Shown one piece after another: positions 9,775 through 21,250 of a DNA stretch of 64,000 bases (position 1 is its first letter; each line of letters starts with the position of its first letter). Location: the NCBI GenBank assembly GCA_022266195.1, contig WHVY01000002.1, positions 6,897,001 through 6,961,000 of the forward strand. The letters are read 5' to 3'. The stretch comes from Tetranychus cinnabarinus (Eukaryota; Arthropoda; Arachnida; Trombidiformes; Tetranychidae). A model generated the notes under the pieces. That model was not told the origin of the DNA and ran no database searches. It worked only from the letters and a program-made list of their open reading frames with translations. The position numbers and the translations under genes were made by a program.

Positions 9775-12344
9775 TGCCACCGTGTGCGTGAATATGTTAA
9801 CTCGATAATTTAGCAAAACTTTTGATATTCAATCTCATATTACACATTTCCTAAAAACTTTCCCAATAACGTTCGAATATCTTGTTCACTTATGCATTCA
9901 GATTCATGCTCAACTGGTCCTTGCAGTTAACAGTAAAAATTTTTCATGTAAAGCTTAAATATTTTATTATTATTCAGAAAGGATTATTCAGAATTACCAT
10001 ATTGATGATTGAAATTTATCTGAAAACTGAATTTTCAAGCAAACAAAACACTTTTCCCACACTTTTCATTGTTAAAAGCCATTGACTGTTAACCTAAAAT
10101 GTTGCAAACGATTAATAATAATCCTGTCTTAAACCTTTTCTGCTAAGTGGTGAAGCTCATTTAATGTTTAACAAAACGCAGTCTTAGTAAATGCAACAAA
10201 AATTTCGATAATTTTTTTCTCGAAAAAATCTTCTTTCGAAAGTTAAAAGCGACAAAAGCAAAATTTGAACATTCAACTATTCATTTTGAGCCTATTGCTC
10301 ATTCAATGAACCCAAGGATGTAACTGGAAAGCTGCATTCAACAGGTTTGAATTGAAATTGAAACAAAGCATATCGAAACTTTAGAAAGTATAAAATGCTA
10401 AAAAGTGCTGCATTGACGAAGTGAAATGCTGAATAAGCTGAAATACAACTTTGAATTGAAGAGAAACTTTTTTTCAGCTCATTAAGATTCAAATGATTAA
10501 CTCGAAATAGCTAAACGATTTTAGACAAGCTTATTGACCAAGGAAAATTTGAAACTAAAAACTTGAGAGCACTTCATTCATTGTCAAACTTGAGATTGAT
10601 TTGAAGATGAAGACGAGAAAATTGGAAATATTAAATTGTCTTTTCATGCTTATCATGATTATTATCATCATTACTATCACTATCATTTGCAGATTGAAAA
10701 ACGAAAGAAATGTTTGAATATTATTTTTATTTTCTTCCTTTTTTCACAGTAATTCAGTGAAAAGGAAGAAGAAAAAAAACTCAAATGAGCATTTTGAGCA
10801 GTAAAGAGTATTTATTCAAATCTTGGAAAAGATTCCATTTCCATCAGATGATGAAGCTAAAGTGAGTAAAAAGGGCGAAATTGAGAGACGAATTGAGCAG
10901 CAAAAAGAAGGAACAGAAGAGAGAGAAAAAAATTCAATAATAATAATAATTCTGTGATGTTCCAAGAACTTGAAGAGTTCACAGATTCAGAGTTTTTTTT
11001 TCACTCCCAGTTTCAACTCCAGTAAATTCTGATATTTCTCTTGAATAATTTGTTCAGATATTTATAGCGTAAGTAAAGGCGAAAAAAAGGAAGAGAAAAA
11101 GAAAATTATCTTCTCATTTTTTATGCTAAATCAAGTCTTATTTGATCAAAATCTCATGATGAACAGAAGATGAAGAAACGAAATAAAGTGAACAAAAAAA
11201 GGTCACAAAAAAGCTTTACATTTCAAGAGAAATGATGGAATTCAGTTTCACCTTTTCTTTCTTTTCCTTTTTACTTTCAATTCTTTCAATTGATTCAATG
11301 GATCATTCTTAATCATCGAATCAATGATACATTGTATTGTAATAATTATCGAGTTTTTAATCTTTTCTTTCCCTCGACCAAAAGCTGAAAAATTCATCAC
11401 TCCATCGAACAGAACTGAGTAAAAAGTCTATTCTCTTTTTTCGCACCTTTTTCTGTTCCTCAACATTTTCGTTCAGCATTGTTATTTAACCTGAATAATA
11501 ATGGTTAACAGAACTTGCGATCTTTGTTGTTATCTTAACCTTATTTAATCATTGCCAGTTGAGAGTAAAAAAGCCTTGAGCATTTACTCAACTCTTTTTT
11601 CAGGTTTATTGATATGCAATTCAACATTTACCTTTCAACATTAGTTTTTATACTCAAAGAGAAACTCGATTTTTACATGAGAAGAAAAAACACAAATTTT
11701 AATAGACATAAATAATGGTTATAATAATGATAATATTGGGTGAGATGAGGAAAGAAGAAAAATTATCCCTTGGGTTACAATTCCTTTTTCATGGTAAAGG
11801 ATAAACTTGAAATGTTGATGGAACGAAGCATTTTTCAAGAGTAAAATTTTCATTCTCATTTCGAGTTGAGAAATTTTAGATTCATTTTTGGTTCGTTTAT
11901 GAGCTCTCTACAATTGGATCATTGAGATTTTATTGTTGATTTTTTCATGTTTTTTGGTTTTCAATTGGAAGTGTTTTGTTGAAAATTTTAAGCAAAATTT
12001 TCGTTTCGTTGAAAACTGTTGGGAAAAGGTTTTGATTGTAATTTATGAATCAACCCTTGAGGTTGGATCAGGTGACAATTGTTTGCTTTTTATTTAAATT
12101 GTTACTTCAATGCTCTTGCTGTGACTTTGGTTAATTTAATTTTTTTTGTGTTTTGTTCTTTTCTTTTGTGTTTGGTAATTGAAACAGTCTGAAGCTTTTA
12201 ATTTTGTTAATTTAATCTGTTTTGGGTGAAACAAAAGTTGTTCGAGTTTAAACTTGAACTTCGTGTAACATTAAAAGACTTTTTTGTGGGTGAAAAATAG
12301 TTTAAATTTAGCCTTGACATTGAATTTAAAGTCAATCGATAGAC
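9775..12344. other. No gene recognised
   Basis: AT-rich DNA dominated by A/G-rich and T/C-rich runs (for example AATAATAATAATAAT near 10937 and several AAGAAAAA tracts). No ORF with family motifs or convincing splice pairing was found. The 3' part probably includes the promoter and 5' UTR of the zinc-finger gene. Confidence 0.5.
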
Positions 12345-13490
12345 ATGAGTACAAGAAAACGAGCTGCGAGAAGAGACTCTGACTGTTCATCAAATTCACG
12401 TCAACAAGATTCACCTTTACCGTCTGTACATGAGCCTGGATCAAAGGTGCATAATAGTCATAATAAATTGGTAACGATCCCCCCTCGTACCGAGGCTCAA
12501 CTTTCAGGAAATCTGTCAAGCGCCCAAAGTATAAAGAGACCTAGATATAGTTATGAGCAAGCAAAGCCCAACAATACTACAGCGCTGAATGAGCTCCAGG
12601 TGCACAACTTACCCCAATCTTCAAGTGGTTTCAATGCGCAACCGAAAGCACCAAAGCCAGGAACCAGTAGCAGTTTGAAAGCACAGACAAAATCAGAGTC
12701 AAAATCAGAGCTGGTAATAATTGACTCTAATAGTGAATCAGAAAGAAATTTAGATTCAAAGGCAGAGCTAATACCAACTAAGGCCCATACTGAAAATGAA
12801 CCAAAGTCGGAGGTAAATTCAAAGTCAATGGCAAAGGCAGAGGTGAAGCCAAAGCTGATGCCAGCTAAGGGAGGCTCTGAGAATGAATCAAAACGATCAA
12901 ATCATTCAAATGTAAAGGAAAAACAAAACTTACAGCCAAAGAAAAAAGTATTACATCAGTATGTTGCACCTTGTGTTAAATTTTTGAAACGGTTTCTGCC
13001 CAGGGAAACAATCAAATGTGATAAATTTATTTCTGTTCTTAACGATGTTTGCACTAATAAAAAGGATCCAAGCCTGCATATTACCTATGAAATGCCTGTA
13101 CCGGAACGATGTGACTATTGTATGAAGAAATATAGACCTGATAAACTAGACGAGCACATGCTGAAGAGACATTGGACAACAAAAAAGAGTTGTACGGCAA
13201 AGTGCCCATTATGTGAATCAATCTTTACAGACCATCTGCTCTTTGCGGCTCACGTCATTCAAAACCATGCAAATATGTCCACTAGATGTATCCTTTGCAA
13301 CAGGGATCAAAAAAGCCAAGTCGCTCTTTTAGAACATTACCGAAAGGAAATAGTGGTTGCAATTTTATACCGATGTCGCTTTTGCCAATCATATTTTCAA
13401 TATTCTCATGATGTGGAAAAGCACTTGCAAGACAAGCACTTCATTGACATAATGGTCAGTGAAAAACCAGATATTGACGATACCAGATAG
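12345..13490 (+). CDS. C2H2 zinc-finger protein with disordered N-terminus
   Basis: A single-exon gene of 381 residues from ATG 12345. Residues 1-205 are low complexity and rich in Lys, Ser and Glu, with imperfect KSESKSE repeats and a hydrophobic-acidic patch (LVIIDSNSESE) shaped like a SUMO-interaction motif. A basic stretch KPKKK-like near residue 200 could be a nuclear signal. The C-terminal third holds four C2H2-type modules: CDYC..H..H, CPLC..H..H, CILC with only one clear His, and CRFC..H..H. Such proteins bind DNA or RNA in the nucleus. The third finger lacks a normal second His. No orthologue can be named. The lack of introns and the single copy suggest an independent gene. Confidence 0.75.
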   Translation: MSTRKRAARRDSDCSSNSRQQDSPLPSVHEPGSKVHNSHNKLVTIPPRTEAQLSGNLSSAQSIKRPRYSYEQAKPNNTTALNELQVHNLPQSSSGFNAQPKAPKPGTSSSLKAQTKSESKSELVIIDSNSESERNLDSKAELIPTKAHTENEPKSEVNSKSMAKAEVKPKLMPAKGGSENESKRSNHSNVKEKQNLQPKKKVLHQYVAPCVKFLKRFLPRETIKCDKFISVLNDVCTNKKDPSLHITYEMPVPERCDYCMKKYRPDKLDEHMLKRHWTTKKSCTAKCPLCESIFTDHLLFAAHVIQNHANMSTRCILCNRDQKSQVALLEHYRKEIVVAILYRCRFCQSYFQYSHDVEKHLQDKHFIDIMVSEKPDIDDTR

Positions 13491-15215
13491 TGACAGTAAA
13501 TTTATCAATGGTCCCTAATTAAGGATTGATTAAAAAATCTGTATTTTTTCAATACACTGCCCGACGAATAGTACGAATAAGCTATTTCAAGTTACTGTCA
13601 TTATCTGTTACTTTACTGTAACACAGTTTTACCCTTTCAATTTTTCATTCCAAGCCTCGTCATAATTACTGAAATGCAAGTTCCGCATTCAAAAGCACCT
13701 TCATAAGTTTATCACAAGAGCAAGAAATTGCTTGCAAAACTGTATCCAAAACAATTGTAAATAATTCTTGATCTAATTTATGGAAAATTTGAAAAGTTTC
13801 TTCTATTTTCAGTCGACATTTCAATTTTAATGCAATTTGATAGACTCTTTTACTCTACACTATCATGACATTTTTGCCTGTTTTACCGATGATTAATCAA
13901 TCTGATGATATTGTATGACAATCGATTGGCAATTTTTACTCTCATCTTGATCAATTTGTTTCAATGTCAACTTTGATTTCCATCATTTTCAACATTATTT
14001 TGTATCTAATTACAATTATCGACCTTTTTCTTCATTCTCACAAAAAGCAACACACATTATTGATCATCACAATTGTCATCTCTCAATAATCTTGTTTTCA
14101 CCCAATCTCTCTATCTTTATCAATATTATATCATGTCAACAATATCAAGAGACTGGAATAAAATCATGAGAGAAAAGGCGAGATCAGAAAATCTTTTTTC
14201 TCTCTCTCTTCTCTTTTCTTCCTTTTCATGTTTAATTCATTGTAACAACAATTGTTTACTCACATTTTATCATACAAAATGCTATCAACGCCAAGAACAA
14301 CAATTCAATATTAACGATAAAGAAAAAGGTTGAAAAATGTGAAACAACGAATGATGAGAAAAAAAAGTTTCACAGAATTGTGTTATTTAATATTGTTTAT
14401 ACTTTTTCAAGTTAACTCGCATTGAAAGGGAATCGAGTAAACGAGAGAGAAAAATTGTTGCCCGAATTTCCCAAAAGACTAAACAAAATTGTCTTCATTA
14501 AATGATTCACCAACAAAATGAACTTTTATCAACAATTTAACACTTTTATTTCAGATTAACTTTAAAAATTGACTTCATCAATGTTTCATTGACAAAAGTT
14601 GCAACTCGGAACTCTTTGAATCAAAAGATGAAAAATTTGGCCAACTAGAAAATTCAAGTTTGAGAAAAGGTACAAAGTGTTTAGTTTGAAATTGAAGGAA
14701 AAAGTTCTGTTAATTTTGGTCATTTCAATAGAGCTTGGCTCATTTGGTGAATTTTGAGCGATAAAAGTGAAGCGTATGTAAATTGCAATCCTTGATTGGA
14801 TCGAGAATCGGAAATGGCATGTGACAAGAAAAATGGAAAACTGAATAATAATGATAATAATGGATAAAAGGATAAAGATAACGTAACAAAGGGAAACAAA
14901 GAGAAACGAAATTGTTGTTATAATAAAGCTAAGAATGATTAAGTGGTAGTGAAAACAAGAATGAGAAACAACAATGATAATGATGATATTTTGGTAACTC
15001 CATGTTGCCTGGATTTATTTTGTTTGCAAACAGAAAATAGTTTACTTTTCATCTTTCTTGTTCTCTCATGAAATATTATCGCTTCACGTGATTGTTCAAC
15101 ACTTTTTTTATTCCCTTGTCTCTTGTGATTTTATTCACCAATCGGTTCCCAGTTGACCTGAGAATACATGAGAATATCTTAGCTAATCAATTGACAAGGA
15201 AAGGTTTGCCTTTTG
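13491..15215. other. No gene recognised
   Basis: AT-rich sequence with T/C-rich tracts. The 86-codon frame at 14073 is Ser/Phe/Leu-rich and low complexity, so I do not treat it as a gene. No other support was seen. Confidence 0.5.
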
Positions 15216-15488
15216 ATGCGATCTCTAATCTTTCTCGTTCTTTCGTTAAATTTTTTACCGAGTTATCTGTCAAAAATGTACGATTTAGTTGGAATGCAGG
15301 TAAGAAGCAGAACCAATCCTAATATGGAAATACTTTTTTTATTTCTTCATGCACAAAAGTTTAAAGCATCGAGTTTTTATTTTATTCAGTTCTGGATATC
15401 CCATGAAATCAACGGGAGGAAAACGAATGAAACAGTAGATGACACGAGGACAACAAAATTTCAGCCTTTTATTAACACTGAATTTTAA
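15216..15488 (+). CDS. Possible 60-aa secreted peptide gene
   Basis: ATG at 15216 opens a typical signal peptide (MRSLIFLVLSLNFLPSYLS). The exon ends TGCAG at 15299 before GTAAGA; an acceptor TTATTCAG ends at 15389, giving a 90-bp intron and a second exon to TAA at 15488. The spliced product is 60 residues. Since the intron length is a multiple of three with no stop, retention would still give 91 residues. Exon-plus-signal layout resembles the B family first exon, but there is no sequence match. No Cys-rich pattern. Expression is unknown. Confidence 0.35.
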   Translation: MRSLIFLVLSLNFLPSYLSKMYDLVGMQVRSRTNPNMEILFLFLHAQKFKASSFYFIQFWISHEINGRKTNETVDDTRTTKFQPFINTEF

Positions 15489-16050
15489 TTTTTCATGTAC
15501 CGTATTGAGGCGCATAGCGGCACGCATATTAGCTCTGAAGACAAATCTTCGCATTTGAAATATCTTCAATCAGTACTTGAATCATTTGGATTGTAATTAA
15601 TGAGTACAGCGACAAATAATTGCTCTAATCAAATGCAAATGTCCACGATCGTCTGACTTAGATACGCATTTTTAGTGCTTTCAGCCGATTTAAACGTGTC
15701 ATGTTGAAATTTGTTGTAGATAACTCTGACAAGGGAAGGTGCGCAAGGGGTACGATTTTTTTTGATTTTTTATGGTTTATATTAAAGAGAATGAAAAATA
15801 TACTGATAAAATCTAAGCTTTCAAAGCCTTAGAAAACACAATTTACGGCTCAATCGGGTTGAGGTAATCACAATTTTATCAGTTATCAATTTTAGCTAAT
15901 TCAATTGACAAACCATTCAAATAGCTAACAAAACAGTAAGAGTTCGAGACTAATAACGTTCAACTCAAGTGATCTCGAGTATTACAAAAGGTTTCGCCAA
16001 ACACTTATAAGTTAGGATATTGCATCTAAATCTATTGGAGTCACTGAAAA

Positions 16051-16320
16051 GTGATTTTCATTTTCAAATGGTTCGAGTTCGTGAACAATGTGCTGAGTGG
16101 CGTTGCACCACTACAGAATGAGCTTTTGATCCAAGGGCGAAGGCAGGCTGCAGTCAAATTTGAAAACGCTCGATTGTTTTTTGAAGACCTGGACGACCTC
16201 CGGGATGAGAACAGAGTTGCCTAGGAAGAACTGGAAAAAACTACACCTCTCCGTGTCCTCGAAGCAGAGGCGAGGAAACCAATCAAAGAATACTCTGTGC
16301 GCTTCATGTGCCTTTATTGC
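16051..16320 (+). pseudogene. Coding-like relic, more GC-rich than its surroundings
   Basis: One frame stays open from 16051 to a TAG at 16222 and continues in the same frame for about 30 more codons. The inferred peptide is charged and helical (LLIQGRRQAAVKFENARLFF, then EELEKTTPLRVLEAEARKP) and ends near a FMCLYC motif. Base composition is clearly richer in G+C than flanking DNA, suggesting a separate origin, such as a transposon ORF or a transferred gene. I cannot identify the family. The in-frame stop and missing ends argue for decay. Its 3' end runs into a degraded LCAT fragment. Confidence 0.35.
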
Positions 16321-16334
16321 AAAGCTTTATCTGT

Positions 16335-16425
16335 ATTGTTGATGAAAATCGCTAAATTGATGCATACGCATATGAGGCACACTATAACTGACGGCTTATT
16401 TGTTTTGCATGAAAACATTATTTTC
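16335..16425 (-). pseudogene. LCAT-like nucleophile-exon fragment
   Basis: The minus strand matches the elbow exon at 20470-20540 (shared words gctaaattgat and ctgacggcttatttg), but the VCHSYGC core is mutated. A short degraded fragment at the junction with a B-family promoter relic. Confidence 0.45.
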
Positions 16426-16482
16426 TTTTAATATCCTGAATTGTTGAATAAATTTCAATTGAAATAATCATTTTGCACCCTC

Positions 16483-16700
16483 AAGATGCTCTGGTTACTT
16501 GGTCATAAAGAGAAGCGAAAGTAGCCAACTCTAGCTACTTTGCTTTGAAAAAAGGTACCGTTGGTTAGTTACCAGTCAATTCAGAAATATTACTGTTGAC
16601 TTGAATTCATCTGTTCAAACCAATAAAAATGAATTTAATGACTTTTAAAATTTTATTTTGTTTTTTTGTCTTGTTTCATATAGTTTCATTCTATAGTATA
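16483..16700 (+). pseudogene. Orphan B-family promoter block and first exon
   Basis: Shares the block found upstream of every B gene (ctctggttacttggtcataa, then agcgaaagtagccaactcta, then caccgttgg-like). It continues into a first exon mutated from MDFKVLFC to MTFKILFC at 16638. After about 20 codons the match stops, with no B exon 2 nearby. It shows that the A/B intergenic block has been copied separately from its genes. Confidence 0.6.
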
Positions 16701-16703
16701 GTA

Positions 16704-16842
16704 CAGTCGTGTAGTTAACCATCATGTATTGTTTGTGATAACAGAGGGAGAGTGACATTTCTGGGACAGTTTGATCTCCTTGCTCATTAAAGAGATCTTT
16801 TTTTGCATAAACATATCCCATTGTATCATAATCAATATAGTG
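16704..16842 (-). pseudogene. LCAT-like C-terminal fragment with GDQTVP
   Basis: The minus strand reads YDTMGYVYAKKDLFNEQ, then GDQTVPEMSLSLCYHK. This matches the family's catalytic-Asp segment (GDGTV...). It is an isolated 3' fragment, oriented opposite to the adjacent LCAT exons at 16960-17500. The upstream part of the same open frame (to 17010) is T-rich and not family-like. Confidence 0.5.
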
Positions 16843-16959
16843 AAATCTAGTATAACACTGCTTCAACTTCAGTAAAGTAAAATAAAGTGATAAAGTAGAT
16901 AAAAAGGTAATAAAAGTTAATAAAGTCAATAAAGTAAAATTTATCATTCTTCTTCTCAG

Positions 16960-17500
16960 TTGATACAAAGGACGAATATTAACGAAAAAAACACTGTTTA
17001 CGACTCGCAAAGTACGGTTTTTGTGAATTTAACTGGATCAGCAGATACAATGAAGGACTTAGGAGCTAGCGTAATGGGAGTAAGGCCTGAATCAACAATC
17101 ATTTACGAAAAAATGATTGATTTTTTCAACAGTAAAGATTATACAAATATTTATGGCGTGCCAATGGATTGGCGACGAGCCACAGGTAAAAGGTTTTAAA
17201 TACATGATTTTCTAGCAATAAAATAAAATTTATCATTCTTCTTTTCAGTTGACATAGAGGACTCATATTACGCAAAAATAAAAGAAATTGTAGAAAATGC
17301 CTACAAGGAAACAGGTAAACCTTCAATATTAGTTTGCCACAGCTACGGCTGTGCAAACTTAGTGAAATTTGTTTATTTGAAAATAGCCCCATTTTTACAT
17401 GATGTGCAAAAAACTTTCACATCATTTGTTCACTTGATGCCGAGTTACACTCTAACGGCAAGAAGACAAATTGAAGGCAAGTTTTATTTGTTTTATTAAA
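16960..17500 (+). pseudogene. LCAT-like two-exon segment, frame intact but internally deleted
   Basis: The frame is uninterrupted from an acceptor at 16959 through VFVNLTGSADTM and YGVPMDWRRAT to a donor at 17186. A 63-bp intron (GTAAAA..TTTCAG) follows, then VDIEDSYYAKIKEIV and GKPSILVCHSYGCANLVKFV with the nucleophile serine. The next segment jumps to LHDVQKTFTSF and LMPSYTL, skipping the GAPWGG-SGDD strand present in sister copies, so the oxyanion/lid region is deleted. It has no signal peptide and no catalytic Asp/His part, and ends where the reversed copies begin. It is the best-kept LCAT segment here, still probably non-functional. Confidence 0.6.
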
Positions 17501-17599
17501 AGATGATTCAAGAATATCTTTTCTTTACCATAATATTCGTCATTAAAATCCACTGAAAATGAAAAAAATAAATTAATAAGACCAATATCATAAAATAAT

Positions 17600-18520
17600 G
17601 GAAACATTAGTTTAACCTACCTACAGACCGCCTCCAGTCCATGGGTATACCTTAAATATCGGAACACCCTTTGTTGTTAAAATATTCAATCAAATATTGA
17701 AATATTATCAAACTTTTTGGTTTGACAAGTTTAAACTCATTTATACCAATGTTGCTGACAGATTCAGCTGATCCAGTAAAATTAAAAGTTACAGTAGTAT
17801 TATTGTCAACTACTGTGTTAGTTGCTTTCGACAGGCCATAAAGATTCTTTAAGGTCGATTTAAATGTCGAGATCATCTCCCTTCTCACTTCATCCCTTAT
17901 ACGCAATCTCCAAAATGTAACGTGGTTCGTAAAAATGTTCTCTATAAAGAGAGATAAAGGGTCTCCCTTTAGCTTTTTGCTTTTCTAACCAGTTTGGACC
18001 TGGCATGAGTTTGATTGCATATGTGTTTTTTGCATAGGCTGTAAAACTGATCTCAAATGAGCGAAAATATCGAGGTTATCGCCACGAACTAAAGTTCTCA
18101 TCGCTTTTGAGGAGCCTTCTATGGGGCGTCTAATGTGATATTGGAGCTTGAAGAACCTTTAAGTAATGGAACTGTTAATGAATATGATAGTATGATAGAA
18201 ACATTAGTTTAACCTACCTACAGACCGCATCCAGTCCATTGGTATTCTATAAATATTGAAATATCCTTTGTTGTTAAAATATGCAATTAAATATTATCAA
18301 ACTATTTGGATTGACAAGTCCAAACTCATTTATTCCAATTTTGCTGAAAGATTCAGTTGATCCAGTGATTTCATTTTATGGTGAATTCAGATTCAGCTGA
18401 TCCAGTAAAATTAAAAGTTACAGTAGTATTATTGTCAACTACTGTGTTAGTTGCTTTCGACAGGCCATAAAGATTCTTAAAGGTCGATTTAAATGTCGAG
18501 ATGATCTCCCCCGACTATTG
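17600..18520 (-). pseudogene. LCAT-like relics in reverse orientation, fused 3' and 5' halves
   Basis: Reading down the minus strand: GGSSKAMRTLV and a MPGPNW-like 3' segment (about 18130-17930) run straight into a 5' segment (17906-17600) with TVTFNFTGSAESV, FQYLIEYFNNKGC and IPMDWRRSV, followed by a good donor (GTAGGT). A TAA stop replaces the expected Tyr codon before GIPMDWR at about 17655. A second, shorter copy of the 5' segment lies at 18190-18500. The order shows one copy's end fused to the next copy's start, as expected from unequal crossing-over. Confidence 0.55.
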
Positions 18521-18524
18521 CCCT

Positions 18525-20250
18525 TCCCTTCAGATTTTGGTTTTTCTACCCAGGCTGACCTTGCATGAGTTGGACTAAAGACGTGAACATTTTTTGTATT
18601 GCTGTAAAGCTGATCTCAAATTCAGGAAAATATCATGATCCTGGCCCAAACTAAGGCCTGTATTGCTTTATCATTACGTCCACCTATTTTGACTGAAGGA
18701 ATGACGAAAGCAAACAAGTTTGAGAAAAACTTACCTTAATGCAGACTGAGGGCAAGCATTCAGTTTATTAACTCACTCGCAAAATTGCGCCAACAGAATC
18801 CGCATATAATTTTTTATATATAGCAGCAAAATAAACACATCTAAATACATTAGGTTGCGCAGTGATTTCCTTCATAGCAGTTTCTTTCTACTATGTTTAT
18901 CAGCCCCTCCAATCCATTGATATAGTTCTTCTGCAACTATTCCATCCCTTTCGTCGTTACGAGTTTTTTTTTCGTGTATGGTATTTTTATAATCAATGTG
19001 TTAATGTGATGAATCTTGGTGTTTAAAGGAAATTGATTTCTATAGTATTTATCTTATCAAAACAATCTAGGAAATCTTCAACGTTGCTTCGGTTCCTCAT
19101 CACTTCAGCTTCTATGCCGAATCCTTTCAAAATGTTATGTGGCTCGTAAAATGTTCTCTATAAAGAGAGATAAAGGGTCCCCCATCAGATTTTTGCTTTT
19201 CTACCCAGTTTGGACCTGGCATGAGTTCGACTGCAGACGTGTTCTTCGCATAGGCTGTAAAACTGATCTCAAATGAACAAGAATATCGAGGTTATCGCCA
19301 CCAACTTATCTTCTATCACCACCTCTTATTGCTTTTAAAGAGCCACCCATGGGGCGCCTAATGTGATATTGGCTTCCCTTCCCTTCAGATTTTGGCTTTT
19401 CTACCCAGGCTGACCTGGCATGAGTTGGACTAATGACGTGAACATTTTTGTATTGGCTGTAAAGCTGATCTCAAATTCAGGAAAATATCATGGTCCTCGC
19501 CCAAACTAAGGCCTATGTATTGCTTTATCATTACGTAAACCTATTTTGACTGAAAGAATAACGGGAGGGAACAAGTTTGAGAAAAACTTACCTTGATGCA
19601 GACTGAGGTCAAACATTCAGTTTATTAATTCACTCTCAAAATTGAGCCAACAGAATCCGCATATAATTTTTTATATATAGCAGCAAAATACACACATCTA
19701 CATACAACAGGTTGCGCAGTAATTTCCTGCATAGCAGTTTCTTTCTACTATGTTTATCAGCTTCTCCAATCCATTGATATAGTTTTTCAACTATTCCATC
19801 CCTTTCGTCGTTACGAGTTTTGTTTTTTTCGTAAATGGTATTCTTATGATCAATGGTATGATCAATGTGTGATAATTTTACGAATCTTGGTGTTTAAAGG
19901 CAATTGATTTCTATAGTATTAATTTTATCAAAACAATCTAGGAAATCTTCAACGTTGCTTCGGTTTCTCCTCACTTCATCCCCTATACCAAATCTTTTCA
20001 AAATGTAACGTGGCTCGTAAAAATGTTCTCTATAAAGAGAGATAAAGGGTCTCCCTTTAGATTTTTGCTTTTCTACCCAGTTTGGACCTGGCATGAGTTG
20101 GACTGCAGACGTGTTCTTTGCATAGGCTGTAAAACTGATCTCAAATGAGCGAAAATATCGAGGTTATCGCCACCAACTAAAGTTCTTATCGCTTTTGAGG
20201 AGCCGCCTATGAAGCTACTGATGTTATATTGGAGCTTGAAGAGCCTTCAA
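18525..20250 (-). pseudogene. Two tandem LCAT-like 3'-half relics, about 855-bp period
   Basis: Blocks recur at about 18525/19375, 18772/19627 and 18957/19812. Each carries the MPGPNWVEKQ-type segment and a REHFYEPRYILKRFG segment on the minus strand, the part downstream of GAPWGG in the family. At 20240-20140 GGSSKAIRTLVGGDNLDIF is followed by a frame change before TSAVQLMPGPNW. Multiple stops and frame changes mean no copy is functional. Confidence 0.55.
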
Positions 20251-20406
20251 GTAATGAAACTGTTAATGAATATGATAGTGTAAAAGACAACAAAAATTTT
20301 CCACTTCACAATAGCTTGGTAAGGTTTTACGAAAAAATTTTTGTCAGCTTCTGATTCCTCAGGATGAGCTGAAGTTTGTCTAGCTAAAGTGTTGATTATC
20401 CTTTTG

Positions 20407-20565
20407 CTAAATTATGCCGGAATCACGTAATATGATAACGGAATGAATTCTTTCTTTAAGAAAAGCTTTACCTGTTTTGTTTATCAACATTGCTAAATTG
20501 ATACATCCGTAGCTGTGGCACACCACAACTGACGGCTTATTTGTTTTTTGTAAGATGATTCTTTT
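20407..20565 (-). pseudogene. LCAT-like nucleophile-exon fragment
   Basis: The minus strand encodes KTNKPSVVVCHSYGCINLA, keeping the catalytic-serine elbow, then LKERIHSVII, and stops before GAPWGG. It abuts a B-family fragment directly, so it is a recombination product. Confidence 0.6.
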
Positions 20566-20925
20566 GCAGCAAAACTGAGACCGAATTTCGAATTCCCTTC
20601 GAGGCTTCCACATATTATCGCCTTGGAGTATTTTACTACCGAAGATGTGTTTATTCACACTTTTCAGACTGAAGTAAACCTGTTTCGTGAAAAAACAGAA
20701 TATACCAAGAATATGAGCATGGAACTGCAAAGCAGAACTCGAAATCAATGTTATGTGAGGAAGACGTCGTTAGATTGACATTGATGTAGAAAGATATTGA
20801 TGATTGTGCTTCGAAATTGTTTAATCTATTGAAGTCAATCCTCGCTCAGTTGACTTTTATTCCTTATTTCGAAAGTCCTGATGCAACGAAACGATTCGAT
20901 TATGGATTTCATAGATTGCTAGGTA
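20566..20925 (+). pseudogene. B-family fragment (B6)
   Basis: Begins with the B intron end (ATTCTTTTGCAG) and exon 2 start (KLRPNFEFPSRLPH), then EDVFIHTFQTEVNLF and EYTKNMSMEL. After this the frame breaks, and a recognisable but stop-containing remnant continues to about 20925. The first exon is absent, replaced by LCAT sequence. Confidence 0.6.
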
Positions 20926-21250
20926 ATTATTCTGCATGTTTCCGCTAATTACTGCAATACTGAGAAGATTCGAGGATCGTCTGTTAAACGTGGTCGATAC
21001 ATTGGTTCATATTGTGGATTTGAATAATCTAAAGCAACATAACGATTTAATTATGGGATTGATTATTAAACATTGCTTTGTGAGCCAAAAACTTTTACAA
21101 AACTTTAGATTTTTAGACTGTCACGACTGAGTTTTAAGGAGCCATGCAGCTTATCAAACTCTATATTTAGTTCAATATGAGGAAAATAAAAATTATCCTC
21201 AAGTTTAAATGCTTCTGCATTAAAACACAAAGATTATAATATACAAGCAT

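Noticed and set aside
16843..17010. N-terminal part of the 121-codon minus frame
   Set aside because: T-rich repeats (TLLTLLTF...) antisense to intron-like sequence. Only the later part matches the LCAT family.
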